A stretch of DNA of 64,000 bases. It comes from JAGNZR01 sp051656905. GTDB taxonomy: Bacteria; Fusobacteriota; Fusobacteriia; Fusobacteriales; Fusobacteriaceae. The stretch spans positions 1 through 64,000 of the forward strand of contig JBOFJQ010000009.1 of NCBI GenBank assembly GCA_051656905.1. The letters are read 5' to 3'. A program made the translations under genes and the position numbers. The notes under the pieces are model-generated. The model saw nothing but the letters and a program-made list of their open reading frames with translations. It searched no databases and was not told where the DNA came from. Of this stretch, positions 28,035 to 35,886 are shown one piece after another. Numbering within the stretch: the first letter of the stretch is position 1; every line of letters starts with the position of its first letter.

Positions 28035-28254
28035 TAAAGATTTCATGCTCTATATGTTTAATTTGAGCTGAATGAACTTTAATTTCTGCTTGCTGATTTC
28101 TCATAAGTTCAACTATCTTACTTAAAAATTTTCTATTAGATTTTCTATCTTCTAAATCTGATTTTAATCTTAAAATATTTACGTATAGTAAACAAGCTAT
28201 TACTATTCCAATAATTCCATATTCTGTAAATATCTTTTCAAGAAGCTTTAGCAT
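28030..28254 (-). CDS. small membrane protein, BhlA/UviB holin-like
   Basis: 74 aa: a short N-terminal segment, one membrane helix (about 11-28) and a charged coiled-coil C-terminus. The layout resembles BhlA/UviB bacteriocin-associated holin-like proteins. Sequence support is weak; it could equally be an unrelated small membrane protein. The stop is inside the bidirectional terminator. Confidence 0.5.
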   Translation of the reverse strand: MLKLLEKIFTEYGIIGIVIACLLYVNILRLKSDLEDRKSNRKFLSKIVELMRNQQAEIKVHSAQIKHIEHEIFK

Positions 28255-28299
28255 TTTATCACCTACTTATATTATTTTAACCAAAATATAGATTTCACA

Positions 28300-28476
28300 T
28301 TATTCTATTTTAGAATTTTCTACTTTTTTAAAAACTGCATCATAAATTTCATTATCAATACTACTGCTTGTGGATTCCACCATTTTTTTTAATAAAATTA
28401 AAATTATCTTTTCTATTGCTGGACCTGTAAAATATTTGATAATAAAAGCTGTTACAAAAGCTAAGACTATACTCAT
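28300..28476 (-). CDS. small hydrophobic protein, unknown (58 aa)
   Basis: 58 aa: a hydrophobic N-terminal helix (about 3-27, interrupted by Lys) and a polar tail. AGGAAG lies 7 bases upstream of the ATG at 28476. It precedes the holin-like gene by 45 bases on the same strand, so the two may form a small unit, perhaps a phage leftover. No family recognised. Confidence 0.5.
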   Translation of the reverse strand: MSIVLAFVTAFIIKYFTGPAIEKIILILLKKMVESTSSSIDNEIYDAVFKKVENSKIE

Positions 28477-28660
28477 TATAAACTTCCTATTTGATGTGGT
28501 TACATATAAAAATTACATATAAGATTTTCTATTTTAAAACTACACTTTACATTATAGACACCTCTCAATTTAGAGCTTAGTTGGCTATGTCTTTATACTT
28601 TATATTTATTCACTAGCTCTTTATAACTACCTATTCGTAACTTCTATAATATTTTTAAAT

Positions 28661-28702
28661 AAAAAAATGTGTTAGGAAGTTATTACTCCTCTAACACATT
28701 TG
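28661..28702 (-). terminator. terminator of ddl
   Basis: An 11-bp stem (28665-28675 with 28691-28701) followed on the minus strand by a T run. It lies 20 bases after the ddl stop codon. Confidence 0.8.
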
Positions 28703-28721
28703 CTGTATATAGTCCTATTTT

Positions 28722-29756
28722 TTATTTTTTGCTTCCCATTATTGCTATTTTTTCACATAAGTCTTCATAAGAAATCCCTTGTGCTTTTGCCTCTTGTGGA
28801 AGAAGACTTGTTTTTGTCATTCCTGGAAGAGTATTTACTTCAAGACATATAAACTCAGAATTATTAGTCATAATAAAATCTATTCTTACATAATCAGAAA
28901 TATTTAATACTTTATAAATCTTCTCAGAATATTCTTGAACTAGCTTTGTTTCATAATCAGAAATTTGAGCTGGTGTAATCTCTTTTGAAAATCCTACTTG
29001 GTATTTATTAGCATAATCAAAGAATCCATTTGGTGTAATTATCTCAATTGTTGGTAAAGCTTTCCCATCTAAAACCCCAACTTGTATCTCTCTTCCAACT
29101 ATTTTTTTCTCAAACATTATTAATTTTGAGTACATACGAGCATCTTCGATAGCTTTATCTAGCTCCCCTTCTGATTCTACAATTGATATTCCAATACTAG
29201 ATCCACTATCTATAGGTTTTACTACACAAGGAATCCCTATCTCTTTTATAATTTCACTTTTATTAATTTCGTTAACTTCATATGTTTTCCATGGTGCAAC
29301 AGGAATATTGTAATATTGAAGCATGATTTTTGTTACATGTTTATCTAAGCAAAGAGCACTTTCTAACATTTTTGAACCTGTATATTTAATTCCATAAAGC
29401 TCTAAAAGTCCTTGAATTTTTCCATCTTCACCAAGTGTTCCGTGTAAAGCTAGGAAAACTACATCTGCCATTTTACAAATTTCAATTACATTAGGACCAA
29501 TTATTTCTTTTGAATTATTTCTAACTTTTTTTATCTCTTCAATTGAAGGTGGTAAAATAGGAACTCCTTCAACTTTAATATTATTTAAATTTGAAAATAT
29601 AGATTCATCTATTTGATTGCTTTCAAATCCTAAATACACATCTAACACAAATATTTTATGCCCTTTTTTTAATAATGCATCTGCTACTGCTGAACCTGAC
29701 GCTAAGCAAACATCTCTTTCTTGACTTATTCCACCTGTTAATACAACTATATTCAT
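28722..29756 (-). CDS. ddl: D-alanine--D-alanine ligase
   Basis: ATP-grasp ligase making D-Ala-D-Ala for peptidoglycan. 344 aa. Seen: VLTGGISQERDVCLASG at the N-terminus, LHGTLGEDGKIQGLLE, CVVKPIDSGSSIGIS (ATP grasp), FEKKIVGREIQVGVLDG, and the metal site around RIDFIMTNNSEFICLEVNTLPGMT. Last gene after the hydrolase, acetyltransferase and cyclase-like genes on the same strand. Confidence 0.93.
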   Translation of the reverse strand: MNIVVLTGGISQERDVCLASGSAVADALLKKGHKIFVLDVYLGFESNQIDESIFSNLNNIKVEGVPILPPSIEEIKKVRNNSKEIIGPNVIEICKMADVVFLALHGTLGEDGKIQGLLELYGIKYTGSKMLESALCLDKHVTKIMLQYYNIPVAPWKTYEVNEINKSEIIKEIGIPCVVKPIDSGSSIGISIVESEGELDKAIEDARMYSKLIMFEKKIVGREIQVGVLDGKALPTIEIITPNGFFDYANKYQVGFSKEITPAQISDYETKLVQEYSEKIYKVLNISDYVRIDFIMTNNSEFICLEVNTLPGMTKTSLLPQEAKAQGISYEDLCEKIAIMGSKK

Positions 29757-29818
29757 TAATTCTCCTCCTAGTAAAAATTCATTGCTTTACTTTTTATTTA
29801 TTTTATTGTTTATTTATT

Positions 29819-30688
29819 CTATTTCTTAATGTAATTTTGACGTTCATAATAAATATTAAAGTTTTCATTTATAAGTTCTATTTTTTCTCTTTCTGGATTA
29901 CTTGGAATTACTAATCTATTAAACTCTTCCTTAAGCCAATTATATTTACTAAATACTTCAGTTTTCTCAAAATTATTATCTAATTCACTGATAATTACAT
30001 TTTTAATTTTATCTATAATAGTAGCTTTATCTTCCTCAAACATCTCTAAAAACAGTTCTTCTTCCAAAGAGTCCATAACTTGTAATATAGTTAACTGATG
30101 GAACCCTAAGCATCCATCATTAAATCTGCTAAGGTATTGATGATAAGGGTATCTGTACTTTTTGCTTTCAAGTGGATAATTTAATTTTTTTATTAACTCT
30201 TTCGATAAAATAATTCTTGGATTAATAGCAGTTTTACTCTCTAATTCATGAGCCTTTATTAGTCCTCTACCATATACAACACCCTCTCTTGTATGAACTA
30301 AATCTCCTACTGTAATTCCTCCACGAATCAAAATTCCATTTTTTATTAAAAAATTTCCTACAAAAGCAATATATGCAACTAGTGTAGAAAAAACTTCGTT
30401 AAATCTATTTTCTTTTTCTTCTAATTTAACTGAGATTAAAATTGAATCAGAAAAGCAAGTAACTCTCATTAACTTGTCTATTATGAAGTTTTCTTCCCCT
30501 TTTTTTTGAGCATCTTCTTCTACTGCAATAAATTTTTTAACCCAATCGTGATTTTTTTCTAAGTTCTTTAAATATCCTAAAGCCTTAAATATCATTTGAT
30601 GCTTATCTTCATCTTTACCAGATTTAAAAACCATTTCTTTAAATCCTAGAATATCAATAAAAGCTACTATACAAGTACTGTATTTCAT
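29819..30688 (-). CDS. class III nucleotidyl cyclase-like protein, orphan
   Basis: 289 aa, usually only a hypothetical protein. The pattern fits a class III cyclase fold: FIDILGF with Asp12 and FSDSI with Asp81 as the two metal-binding aspartates, then IRGGITVGDLVH and VVYGRGLIKAHELES matching the strands before the nucleotide site. No sensor or membrane domain is visible. Pycsar antiphage systems use cyclases of this fold paired with an effector gene, but no such effector is adjacent. It may make a cyclic nucleotide or be inactive. Lies between ddl and an acetyltransferase gene with ~62-base gaps. Confidence 0.55.
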   Translation of the reverse strand: MKYSTCIVAFIDILGFKEMVFKSGKDEDKHQMIFKALGYLKNLEKNHDWVKKFIAVEEDAQKKGEENFIIDKLMRVTCFSDSILISVKLEEKENRFNEVFSTLVAYIAFVGNFLIKNGILIRGGITVGDLVHTREGVVYGRGLIKAHELESKTAINPRIILSKELIKKLNYPLESKKYRYPYHQYLSRFNDGCLGFHQLTILQVMDSLEEELFLEMFEEDKATIIDKIKNVIISELDNNFEKTEVFSKYNWLKEEFNRLVIPSNPEREKIELINENFNIYYERQNYIKK

Positions 30689-30752
30689 GATTTAATCACC
30701 TCTAATATTTTCTTTTTTTATTTAATATATTTCATAATTTTATCATTTCTTC

Positions 30753-31391
30753 TTATTTTATTGTTTTTATCAATTCTAAATTAGAGCTACATAATATTTC
30801 TAAATTTTTAAAAATTTTTTCTGAATCCCAATTCCACCACTTTATTTCTAAAAGATGCTCTATTAAATCACCATCAAATCTTCTTTTTAATATTTTAGCT
30901 GGATTTCCTCCCACTACATGATATGGGGGTACATTTTTTACTACTGTTGAATTTGTTGCAATAATTGCCCCATCTCCTATCTCTACACCTGGCATTATTG
31001 TTGAATTTTGTCCAATCCATACATCATTTCCTACAATTGTATCTCCTTTAAAAGGTAAACTACCTTGTTTAGGAACAACTTTCTCCCATCCAGTCCCCAT
31101 TATAAAAAATGGATATGACGTTATTGAATTAAGCTGATGATTAGCTCCATTCATAATAAACTCAACCCCTTGAGCTATTGCACAAAATTTTCCAATAATA
31201 AGTTTATCTCCTATAAAATCATATAAGTGAGTAACTTGCTTTTCAAAGTTTTCTGCTCCATTGATATCTGAATAATACGTATAGTCCCCTATAATAATAT
31301 TTGGATTTTTTATAATATTTTTAATGAAACATACTGATTTGACTTCTTTATTAGGATATATTTCATTTGGATTTGGTCCATATTTTCTCAC
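30753..31391 (-). CDS. Vat/CatB-type xenobiotic O-acetyltransferase
   Basis: 212-aa left-handed beta-helix acetyltransferase. Strong similarity by pattern to streptogramin A acetyltransferases: GPNPNEIYP at the start, the GDYTYYSDINGAENFEKQV region, catalytic His85 in MNGANHQLN, GTGWEKVVPK, KGDTIVGNDVWIGQNSTIMPGVEIGDGAIIA (helix repeats) and GGNPAKILKRRF plus IKWWNWD at the end. It would transfer acetyl from acetyl-CoA to a hydroxyl of an antibiotic. The substrate (streptogramin A or chloramphenicol) is not certain. Starts 24 bases after the hydrolase gene. Confidence 0.85.
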   Translation of the reverse strand: MRKYGPNPNEIYPNKEVKSVCFIKNIIKNPNIIIGDYTYYSDINGAENFEKQVTHLYDFIGDKLIIGKFCAIAQGVEFIMNGANHQLNSITSYPFFIMGTGWEKVVPKQGSLPFKGDTIVGNDVWIGQNSTIMPGVEIGDGAIIATNSTVVKNVPPYHVVGGNPAKILKRRFDGDLIEHLLEIKWWNWDSEKIFKNLEILCSSNLELIKTIK

Positions 31392-31415
31392 TTTATCCCC
31401 CTATTATAAATCCTT

Positions 31416-32273
31416 TTATTTTAAACTAGTTTTTACATAATCTATTAATAATTCTGGACAATCAATAAATGGTGAATGTCCGCATTTTTTTAAAATAATA
31501 ACTTGATTTTTGCAATTCAGAGCTTTTGATGTTTCTAATACTTCCTCTTTAGTTATAATTCTATCTTCCTCACCCCAGAACAATAGCACATTAGATTTTA
31601 TATCTTTAATCTTATTATTTCCTGTAGAATATTCATTACTTTCATTAGAAATATTAAAGTTAGCTAAAGCCCAGTAAACATCTGCTAAATTCTTTTGTTT
31701 TAAAGAAGCCTTTACATAATTAATATTATCTTGAGAACTTGGCTTTTTATTTGTATAAATAACTTTATCCCATAACTCAGACATGAAATCTATATCTTGG
31801 TTATTGATTGCTTTTAAGACTGGTACTATTTGTGTAGGTTCGTTTTCCATAGCTTCTCTGCTCAAATAAGGTTTATTATTTTCATCAAGTATTGGGCACC
31901 CTTTATAACCCACACTATTTACAAGAATAAGATTGCTTACTTTTTTAGGGTAACTTGCTGCAAACTCCATGCAAATACATCCTCCTGCAGACCAGCCTAA
32001 TAAACTAAACACTTCTAATTTTAATTTTGAAGTAAACTCAAATATAACATCTGAAAATTCTTCTATTTTAGTTCTTGAGTTATTATAAGTACTTTCTCCA
32101 AATCCAGGTAAATCAAGAAGATATACTGTATAGTTTTGAGGTAAATAAGGAATAATTGAATTAAAGTGCTCACTTGAACAAATATTGCCATGAATCATAA
32201 TTAGCTTTTTTTCTCCATTTCCAAGTTTTTTATAATGTATAATCTCTCCATTGATTGTTTCTAATTTTAACAA
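31416..32273 (-). CDS. alpha/beta hydrolase
   Basis: 285 aa, canonical alpha/beta hydrolase: oxyanion region MIHGNICSSEHF, nucleophile elbow GWSAGG with the Ser, acid FWGEEDRIITKEE and His in CGHSPFIDCP. Substrate unknown. It is the first gene of a likely transcript with the acetyltransferase gene. Ester or lactone hydrolysis next to an acetyltransferase suggests, but does not prove, a drug-modification role. Confidence 0.85.
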   Translation of the reverse strand: MLKLETINGEIIHYKKLGNGEKKLIMIHGNICSSEHFNSIIPYLPQNYTVYLLDLPGFGESTYNNSRTKIEEFSDVIFEFTSKLKLEVFSLLGWSAGGCICMEFAASYPKKVSNLILVNSVGYKGCPILDENNKPYLSREAMENEPTQIVPVLKAINNQDIDFMSELWDKVIYTNKKPSSQDNINYVKASLKQKNLADVYWALANFNISNESNEYSTGNNKIKDIKSNVLLFWGEEDRIITKEEVLETSKALNCKNQVIILKKCGHSPFIDCPELLIDYVKTSLK

Positions 32274-32448
32274 TGTACTCCACCTACTTTAATAATTCTT
32301 TATTTTTATATCTTACCACACTTTTATATAAAATATAATTCAAATAATAAAAGAAAAACTATTTATTCTACGTAAACTCTATCGTAATATTAACTAATAT
32401 AATTTATTTTGTAAAAGGTGCTGGAGAGGAATTTATAGGAGGAACATC

Positions 32449-32717
32449 ATGAATTATCCAATTATATATTCATTATCATATAAATTATTAATAAAAAAAC
32501 TTAAGGAGCAACGTATTAAAAAAAAATAAACCAAGGAGAGTTATCTTTAAAACTGGGAATAAGTCAAAAGAAATTTAGTAATATTGAGAATAAAGTCCAA
32601 AAACTATGCTTAGAAGAACTAATTTTACTATGCTATTTTTTAGATTTAGAGTTTTCTAAAATAATACTTGAATATGAAAGAGATTACTTTTTAGAAAATT
32701 TACATAAAATAAAGTAA
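32449..32717 (+). pseudogene. frameshifted XRE-type HTH regulator
   Basis: An ATG with TAGGAGG upstream opens a frame (MNYPIIYSLSYKLLIKKLKE) that stops after 26 codons in a run of nine A residues (32518-32526). In another frame the text continues as a helix-turn-helix protein (GELSLKLGISQKKFSNIEN) to the stop at 32717. The total length of 269 is not a multiple of three, so one base is lost or two gained in the A run. It may be a pseudogene, a slippage switch or a sequencing error. Confidence 0.6.
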
Positions 32718-32750
32718 GTCTATCCCTTTAACAGGGATAGACTCTTTATT

Positions 32751-34172
32751 TTACTTCTCTTCAATACTAAACTTTGGACTCAAAGTAGTACCATATATTT
32801 TTATTTTTTTAACTGGCGATTGTTTAAGGTTAGATTTAAAAATCCCTCTCCAGGATTTTCTTCCTTCCCAATGATCCCATACAAGAGCACTGTTTTCCCC
32901 AGCATTAACAACAATATCAGTAAAACATCCAGGAAAATCATAATGATATTTTTTTGGTGATGTTATTTTTCCTGTAGTTCTCTTAATCGGTACTAGTACT
33001 AATTTACCATTTGCATCTATTGTTCTTTTTTTACAATCCATCATTACCTCTGCTATATAGGCACCGCTGTGTTCTAATTCTATAGTAGTATTGTTAAATA
33101 TTTCATATTGTTTTTCTACATAATTAGCAGTAGAGCTAATTATTGCAACTGAGTTATCCTTTGCAAAAGAAGCAGAATATGAAATAGGAACTCCTAAATT
33201 AGATCTTGTTAGTTCTGCATTGTCTCTAATTACTTTTTTTAATTCATCTAGATTTGAGCAAACTAATACTTTAGCTGCTTCACTTGCATTTCCACCTAAA
33301 CTAATAACACTAATCGTAGAGTTCTTTAATACTTCTTTTTCCTCTTCAGTTAAATTCTGATCTAAACTTTTTTCGTCTAACGTTACTTTTAAAAGTTCTT
33401 TAATAGTATGATGATTATCATTACTTGAAGATTCTACTTTAACAAATAACATTCTTCCATAATCAACGCTTCTAATATATCCTAAAGGATTATCATTATT
33501 TATTATATTTTTTAAACTATCAACAGTAACAGTTTCTTTAAAAAAATCTGAAGGTGAAGGTGGTATATCCAATGTAATCGTATAGAATATTTGTTTATAC
33601 ATAGCTATCACACATGATTTTGTTAACTTTGAATCTATTTCTAATTTAGCTTTTAAATCTGTTGAAGCCCATTTTAAATCAAATCCTAACTCTAAGGCAA
33701 CTTGTTTATCAGAATAGAAATCTGATACGCTAAATTGCTGTTTAGATGCTACTTTATAGTCATTTTGAGAAAGCCAAGCTTCTATACTTTTATTTATATT
33801 TGATGTTGTTTCAGAATAAGTTGGATTTTCTAAAGATATTTTATTTGCTTCTTTTAATCCAGGTAAATTAATATTTAAAGTAAGAGGTGCTTTCTCTATT
33901 GAAACAGGAGTAGGTCTTCCCGATGCTAAATCCTGATTTACTCTAACTAAAGAACCAGGATATATAACCCCCTCTATCCCATTTAAAAGAGAAATATCAA
34001 ACAATTCTGAAGATAAATTCTTAGGGGAATTTGTACATAAAATATATTGAGAACCTTCATTTTCTTCTGTATAAAATGGTTCTGAATCAATCATTTTATC
34101 ACCTGGAATTGCAATTAATTTTTTAGGATCATAATTTAAACTATAAATATAATTATTGATATCATTGTTCAT
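32751..34172 (-). CDS. cholesterol-dependent-cytolysin-like pore-forming toxin
   Basis: 473 aa of the thiol-activated cytolysin family. Seen: YDPKKLIAIPGDKM near the N-terminus, the core strand YGRMLFVKVESSS, LGGNASEAAKV, the LGVPISYSASFAKDN segment, DHSGAYIAEV-type text (LEHSGAYIAEVMM), and a domain 4 ending in IYGTTLSP, which keeps the Thr-Leu pair (463-464) that in Gram-positive CDCs recognises cholesterol. The undecapeptide region (426-436, ENSALVWDHWE) is degenerate: no Cys, the second Trp replaced by His, and the terminal Arg replaced by Glu. There is no signal peptide. Gram-negative members such as desulfolysin and enterolysin also lack one. Translationally coupled (TAATG) to the small gene upstream. 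It should form large membrane pores, but target and release route are unknown. Confidence 0.88.
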   Translation of the reverse strand: MNNDINNYIYSLNYDPKKLIAIPGDKMIDSEPFYTEENEGSQYILCTNSPKNLSSELFDISLLNGIEGVIYPGSLVRVNQDLASGRPTPVSIEKAPLTLNINLPGLKEANKISLENPTYSETTSNINKSIEAWLSQNDYKVASKQQFSVSDFYSDKQVALELGFDLKWASTDLKAKLEIDSKLTKSCVIAMYKQIFYTITLDIPPSPSDFFKETVTVDSLKNIINNDNPLGYIRSVDYGRMLFVKVESSSNDNHHTIKELLKVTLDEKSLDQNLTEEEKEVLKNSTISVISLGGNASEAAKVLVCSNLDELKKVIRDNAELTRSNLGVPISYSASFAKDNSVAIISSTANYVEKQYEIFNNTTIELEHSGAYIAEVMMDCKKRTIDANGKLVLVPIKRTTGKITSPKKYHYDFPGCFTDIVVNAGENSALVWDHWEGRKSWRGIFKSNLKQSPVKKIKIYGTTLSPKFSIEEK

Positions 34173-34450
34173 TAGTTATTCACCCTCCCATATTTTATAA
34201 TTTGACCATTATTAGTTATTTTTATAATAAGTCCTTGAGCTCCTCCATCAAACTTAATTTCCCCCACTACTGGAACTTGTCCCTCTGCTGGAAATCCTCC
34301 CATTATTTTTCTATAATTTACCCCATCAATAGTTAATTCTTCTGAATTATTAAGATTGTTGCCTACATTCACTTCTATTGCTCCAATTCCAATAATTAAA
34401 GCTCCATTATTATCTCTAATTTCTTTTTCTGTTTGATTAGTTAACAACAT
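34172..34450 (-). CDS. small partner protein of the cytolysin operon
   Basis: 92 aa from the ATG at 34450, chosen because AAAGGAG lies 9 bases upstream; an in-frame ATG at 34477 lacks a site and would give 101 aa. Rich in Gly, Asn and Ile, with no signal peptide or membrane helix, and probably beta-rich (GEIKFDGGAQGLIIKITNNG). Its TAA overlaps the cytolysin ATG (TAATG), so both are made together. No family recognised. It could be a chaperone, inhibitor, or targeting partner of the toxin. Confidence 0.7.
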   Translation of the reverse strand: MLLTNQTEKEIRDNNGALIIGIGAIEVNVGNNLNNSEELTIDGVNYRKIMGGFPAEGQVPVVGEIKFDGGAQGLIIKITNNGQIIKYGRVNN

Positions 34451-34509
34451 TGCAATCATCTCCTTTCTAATTGACATTAAATCCCATTTAATAAAGAGTA
34501 TTTAATATC

Positions 34510-34623
34510 CTAAACATAATAAATATATAATTTTCCAAACATGCCATTTGAACTATATTTAATTGTTCCACTAGTAAGAATAATTAATAGTATAGTCCTA
34601 ATAATTAACCTTAAAAATTTAAT
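34510..34623 (-). pseudogene. small hydrophobic ORF with ATT in place of ATG
   Basis: A 37-codon open frame follows a perfect GGAGG with correct spacing, but the first codon is ATT. The peptide has a basic start and a hydrophobic run (IKFLRLIIRTILLIILTSG), like a small membrane peptide. Either the start was lost by mutation or ATT is used as a rare start. Confidence 0.3.
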
Positions 34624-34660
34624 TTCGCCTCCTTCTTCCTTTGATAAATTTAGTATAGCA

Positions 34661-34694
34661 ATAAAAAAAGAATATACCGAATTGGTATATTCTT
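34661..34694 (-). terminator. terminator downstream of the XRE regulator transcript
   Basis: An 11-bp perfect stem (34668-34678 with 34684-34694), 5-base loop, then a T run on the minus strand. It would end the transcript that starts at the XRE gene and covers the structured 34799-34868 segment. Confidence 0.75.
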
Positions 34695-34798
34695 AATAAA
34701 TGGTATGTAGAATATTAGTTATTGTCCAAATGTCCGCTCATCAATTTCTGTAACTCCACTACTTCTTTACTTTTTATAGTTTTAACTGATTCTCTCTT

Positions 34799-34868
34799 AG
34801 TCTACTAATTAGAGCTACTTAGACCCTAAAATGCTTCCTAGCATTCTAAGTATCTCTCTCGAGTAGAT
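34799..34868 (-). ncRNA. structured segment after the XRE gene, function unknown
   Basis: One long imperfect hairpin: nested complementary arms TCTACT/AGTAGA, AGAG/CTCT, an 8-bp TACTTAGA/TCTAAGTA stem and ATGCT/AGCAT around a 4-base loop. No T run follows at once, and a proper terminator lies ~105 bases further on, so this is not simply the terminator. It may be a regulatory RNA, an operator cruciform or an old recombination site. Confidence 0.35.
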
Positions 34869-34874
34869 TAAGAA

Positions 34875-35084
34875 TTAATCTTCCTCTGGAATATACTCGA
34901 TTAAGTCCTCTACTTTACATTTAAATAATTTACATAACGCTGAAATATGTTCTTTATCTATTTTTTGATATGTGTCGTGATAATATTTGTTTACAGTAGG
35001 AGCATGAATTCCTGTCTTTTCGGAAACTTCTTTTTGACTCATTCTATTTTGTGCCATAAGCAAGTGCAATTTTATTTTTAACAT
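34875..35084 (-). CDS. XRE/Cro-type phage repressor-like regulator
   Basis: 69-aa single-domain helix-turn-helix protein: LMAQNRMSQKEVSEKTGIHAPTVNKYY is the DNA-binding region, and the acidic tail LIEYIPEED is typical of small Cro-like (YozG-type) regulators. It is divergent from the 85-aa gene over a promoter with AT-rich inverted repeats, so it probably controls that promoter and its own. Confidence 0.85.
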   Translation of the reverse strand: MLKIKLHLLMAQNRMSQKEVSEKTGIHAPTVNKYYHDTYQKIDKEHISALCKLFKCKVEDLIEYIPEED

Positions 35085-35166
35085 TTTATTCCTCCTTTTT
35101 TTCTTATTATAACATTATTTAAAAAAGTAACTCAATAATTATATTACAAATTTAATAATTTAATTA

Positions 35167-35195
35167 TTGACAAATTTATTATATTGTATTATTAT
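35167..35195 (+). promoter_or_regulatory. promoter of the 85-aa gene with operator-like repeats
   Basis: TTGACA (35167-35172), 17-base spacer, TATTAT (35190-35195). The region just downstream has complementary TATTATTAT / ATAATAATA arms, a plausible binding site for the divergent XRE regulator. Confidence 0.65.
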
Positions 35196-35267
35196 TACTA
35201 ATAAGATAATAATAATATTTTTTTTGTATTAAAATTATTTTTTTATTAATTTTTTAGGAGGAATAAA

Positions 35268-35525
35268 ATGAATAATTCTAATAACGGCAATTTAATCAGT
35301 TCAAATATCTCTTTAACTCAAAATACAATTGTAAGAATTTGTTTTGATGAAGAAAAACAAGCTATAAATGAAATGGAGCTACTTAGAGTAGTTTTTGAGG
35401 CGGAAAAAACTTTTCGATTAAGTAACGGGGTCACGATTTATAAAGTTTGCTTAATGCCGTACCATTCTAATAAAAATTATCATAGTGGAGAAGAATACTT
35501 TTTTCTAGAGAAATTAATCATCTAA
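35268..35525 (+). CDS. hypothetical protein, 85 aa
   Basis: Small polar protein with AGGAGG upstream of its ATG and a consensus promoter. No signal peptide or membrane segment, and no family recognised. It has its own terminator at 35610. Being divergent from a repressor-like gene and beside a lysis cassette, it is probably of phage origin. Confidence 0.65.
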   Translation: MNNSNNGNLISSNISLTQNTIVRICFDEEKQAINEMELLRVVFEAEKTFRLSNGVTIYKVCLMPYHSNKNYHSGEEYFFLEKLII

Positions 35526-35609
35526 AAATGTGTTAAAAAACTATTAATTCTAGATGTTAACTCTAGAGTATGTTTTATGTTTTGCAACTTAATAATAAAA
35601 TTTATAAAC

Positions 35610-35652
35610 AAAAAGGAATTATTAGTCTTGTGTGACAATAATTCCTTTTTTA
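35610..35652 (+). terminator. terminator of the 85-aa gene
   Basis: A 13-bp stem (35611-35623 with 35637-35649) with a T run at its 3' side. Confidence 0.8.
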
Positions 35653-35886
35653 TTGGGGTAGCCCCAATCGGAAAATGCGACTAAATTATCGAATTTAATC
35701 GGTTTTACTATAAAATTAATTTTAAAAATCTCAATGAAATCAACACTTTTGACTTTTTAATAAAAATTAGTTTCTGTATTTTTAATAAAACGAAATTTTT
35801 ATGTAGAAGAAAAAATCCTAATGAAATCAATGGTTTTATATTTTAATTTTATGGTCAGATGCGTTTAAATTCGATAATTTACAAGA
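35653..35886. repeat. non-coding interval bounded by a 16-bp inverted repeat
   Basis: No ORF. A short hairpin ATTGGGG/CCCCAAT sits at 35652-35668. The 16-bp sequence at 35683-35698 recurs perfectly inverted at 35865-35880. Between them are two loosely similar stretches sharing ATGAAATCAA (near 35732 and 35821). It may be a recombination or invertible segment, or the eroded 3' end of a tail-fibre gene. Confidence 0.45.

Noticed and set aside
28530..28600. Riboswitch-like fold upstream of the small ORFs
   Set aside because: A GACA...TGTC hairpin can be drawn on the minus strand but it matches no class I recognise and has no second stem of note.
29819..30688. Complete Pycsar system
   Set aside because: No adjacent cyclic-nucleotide-binding TIR or membrane effector; neighbours are ddl and an acetyltransferase.
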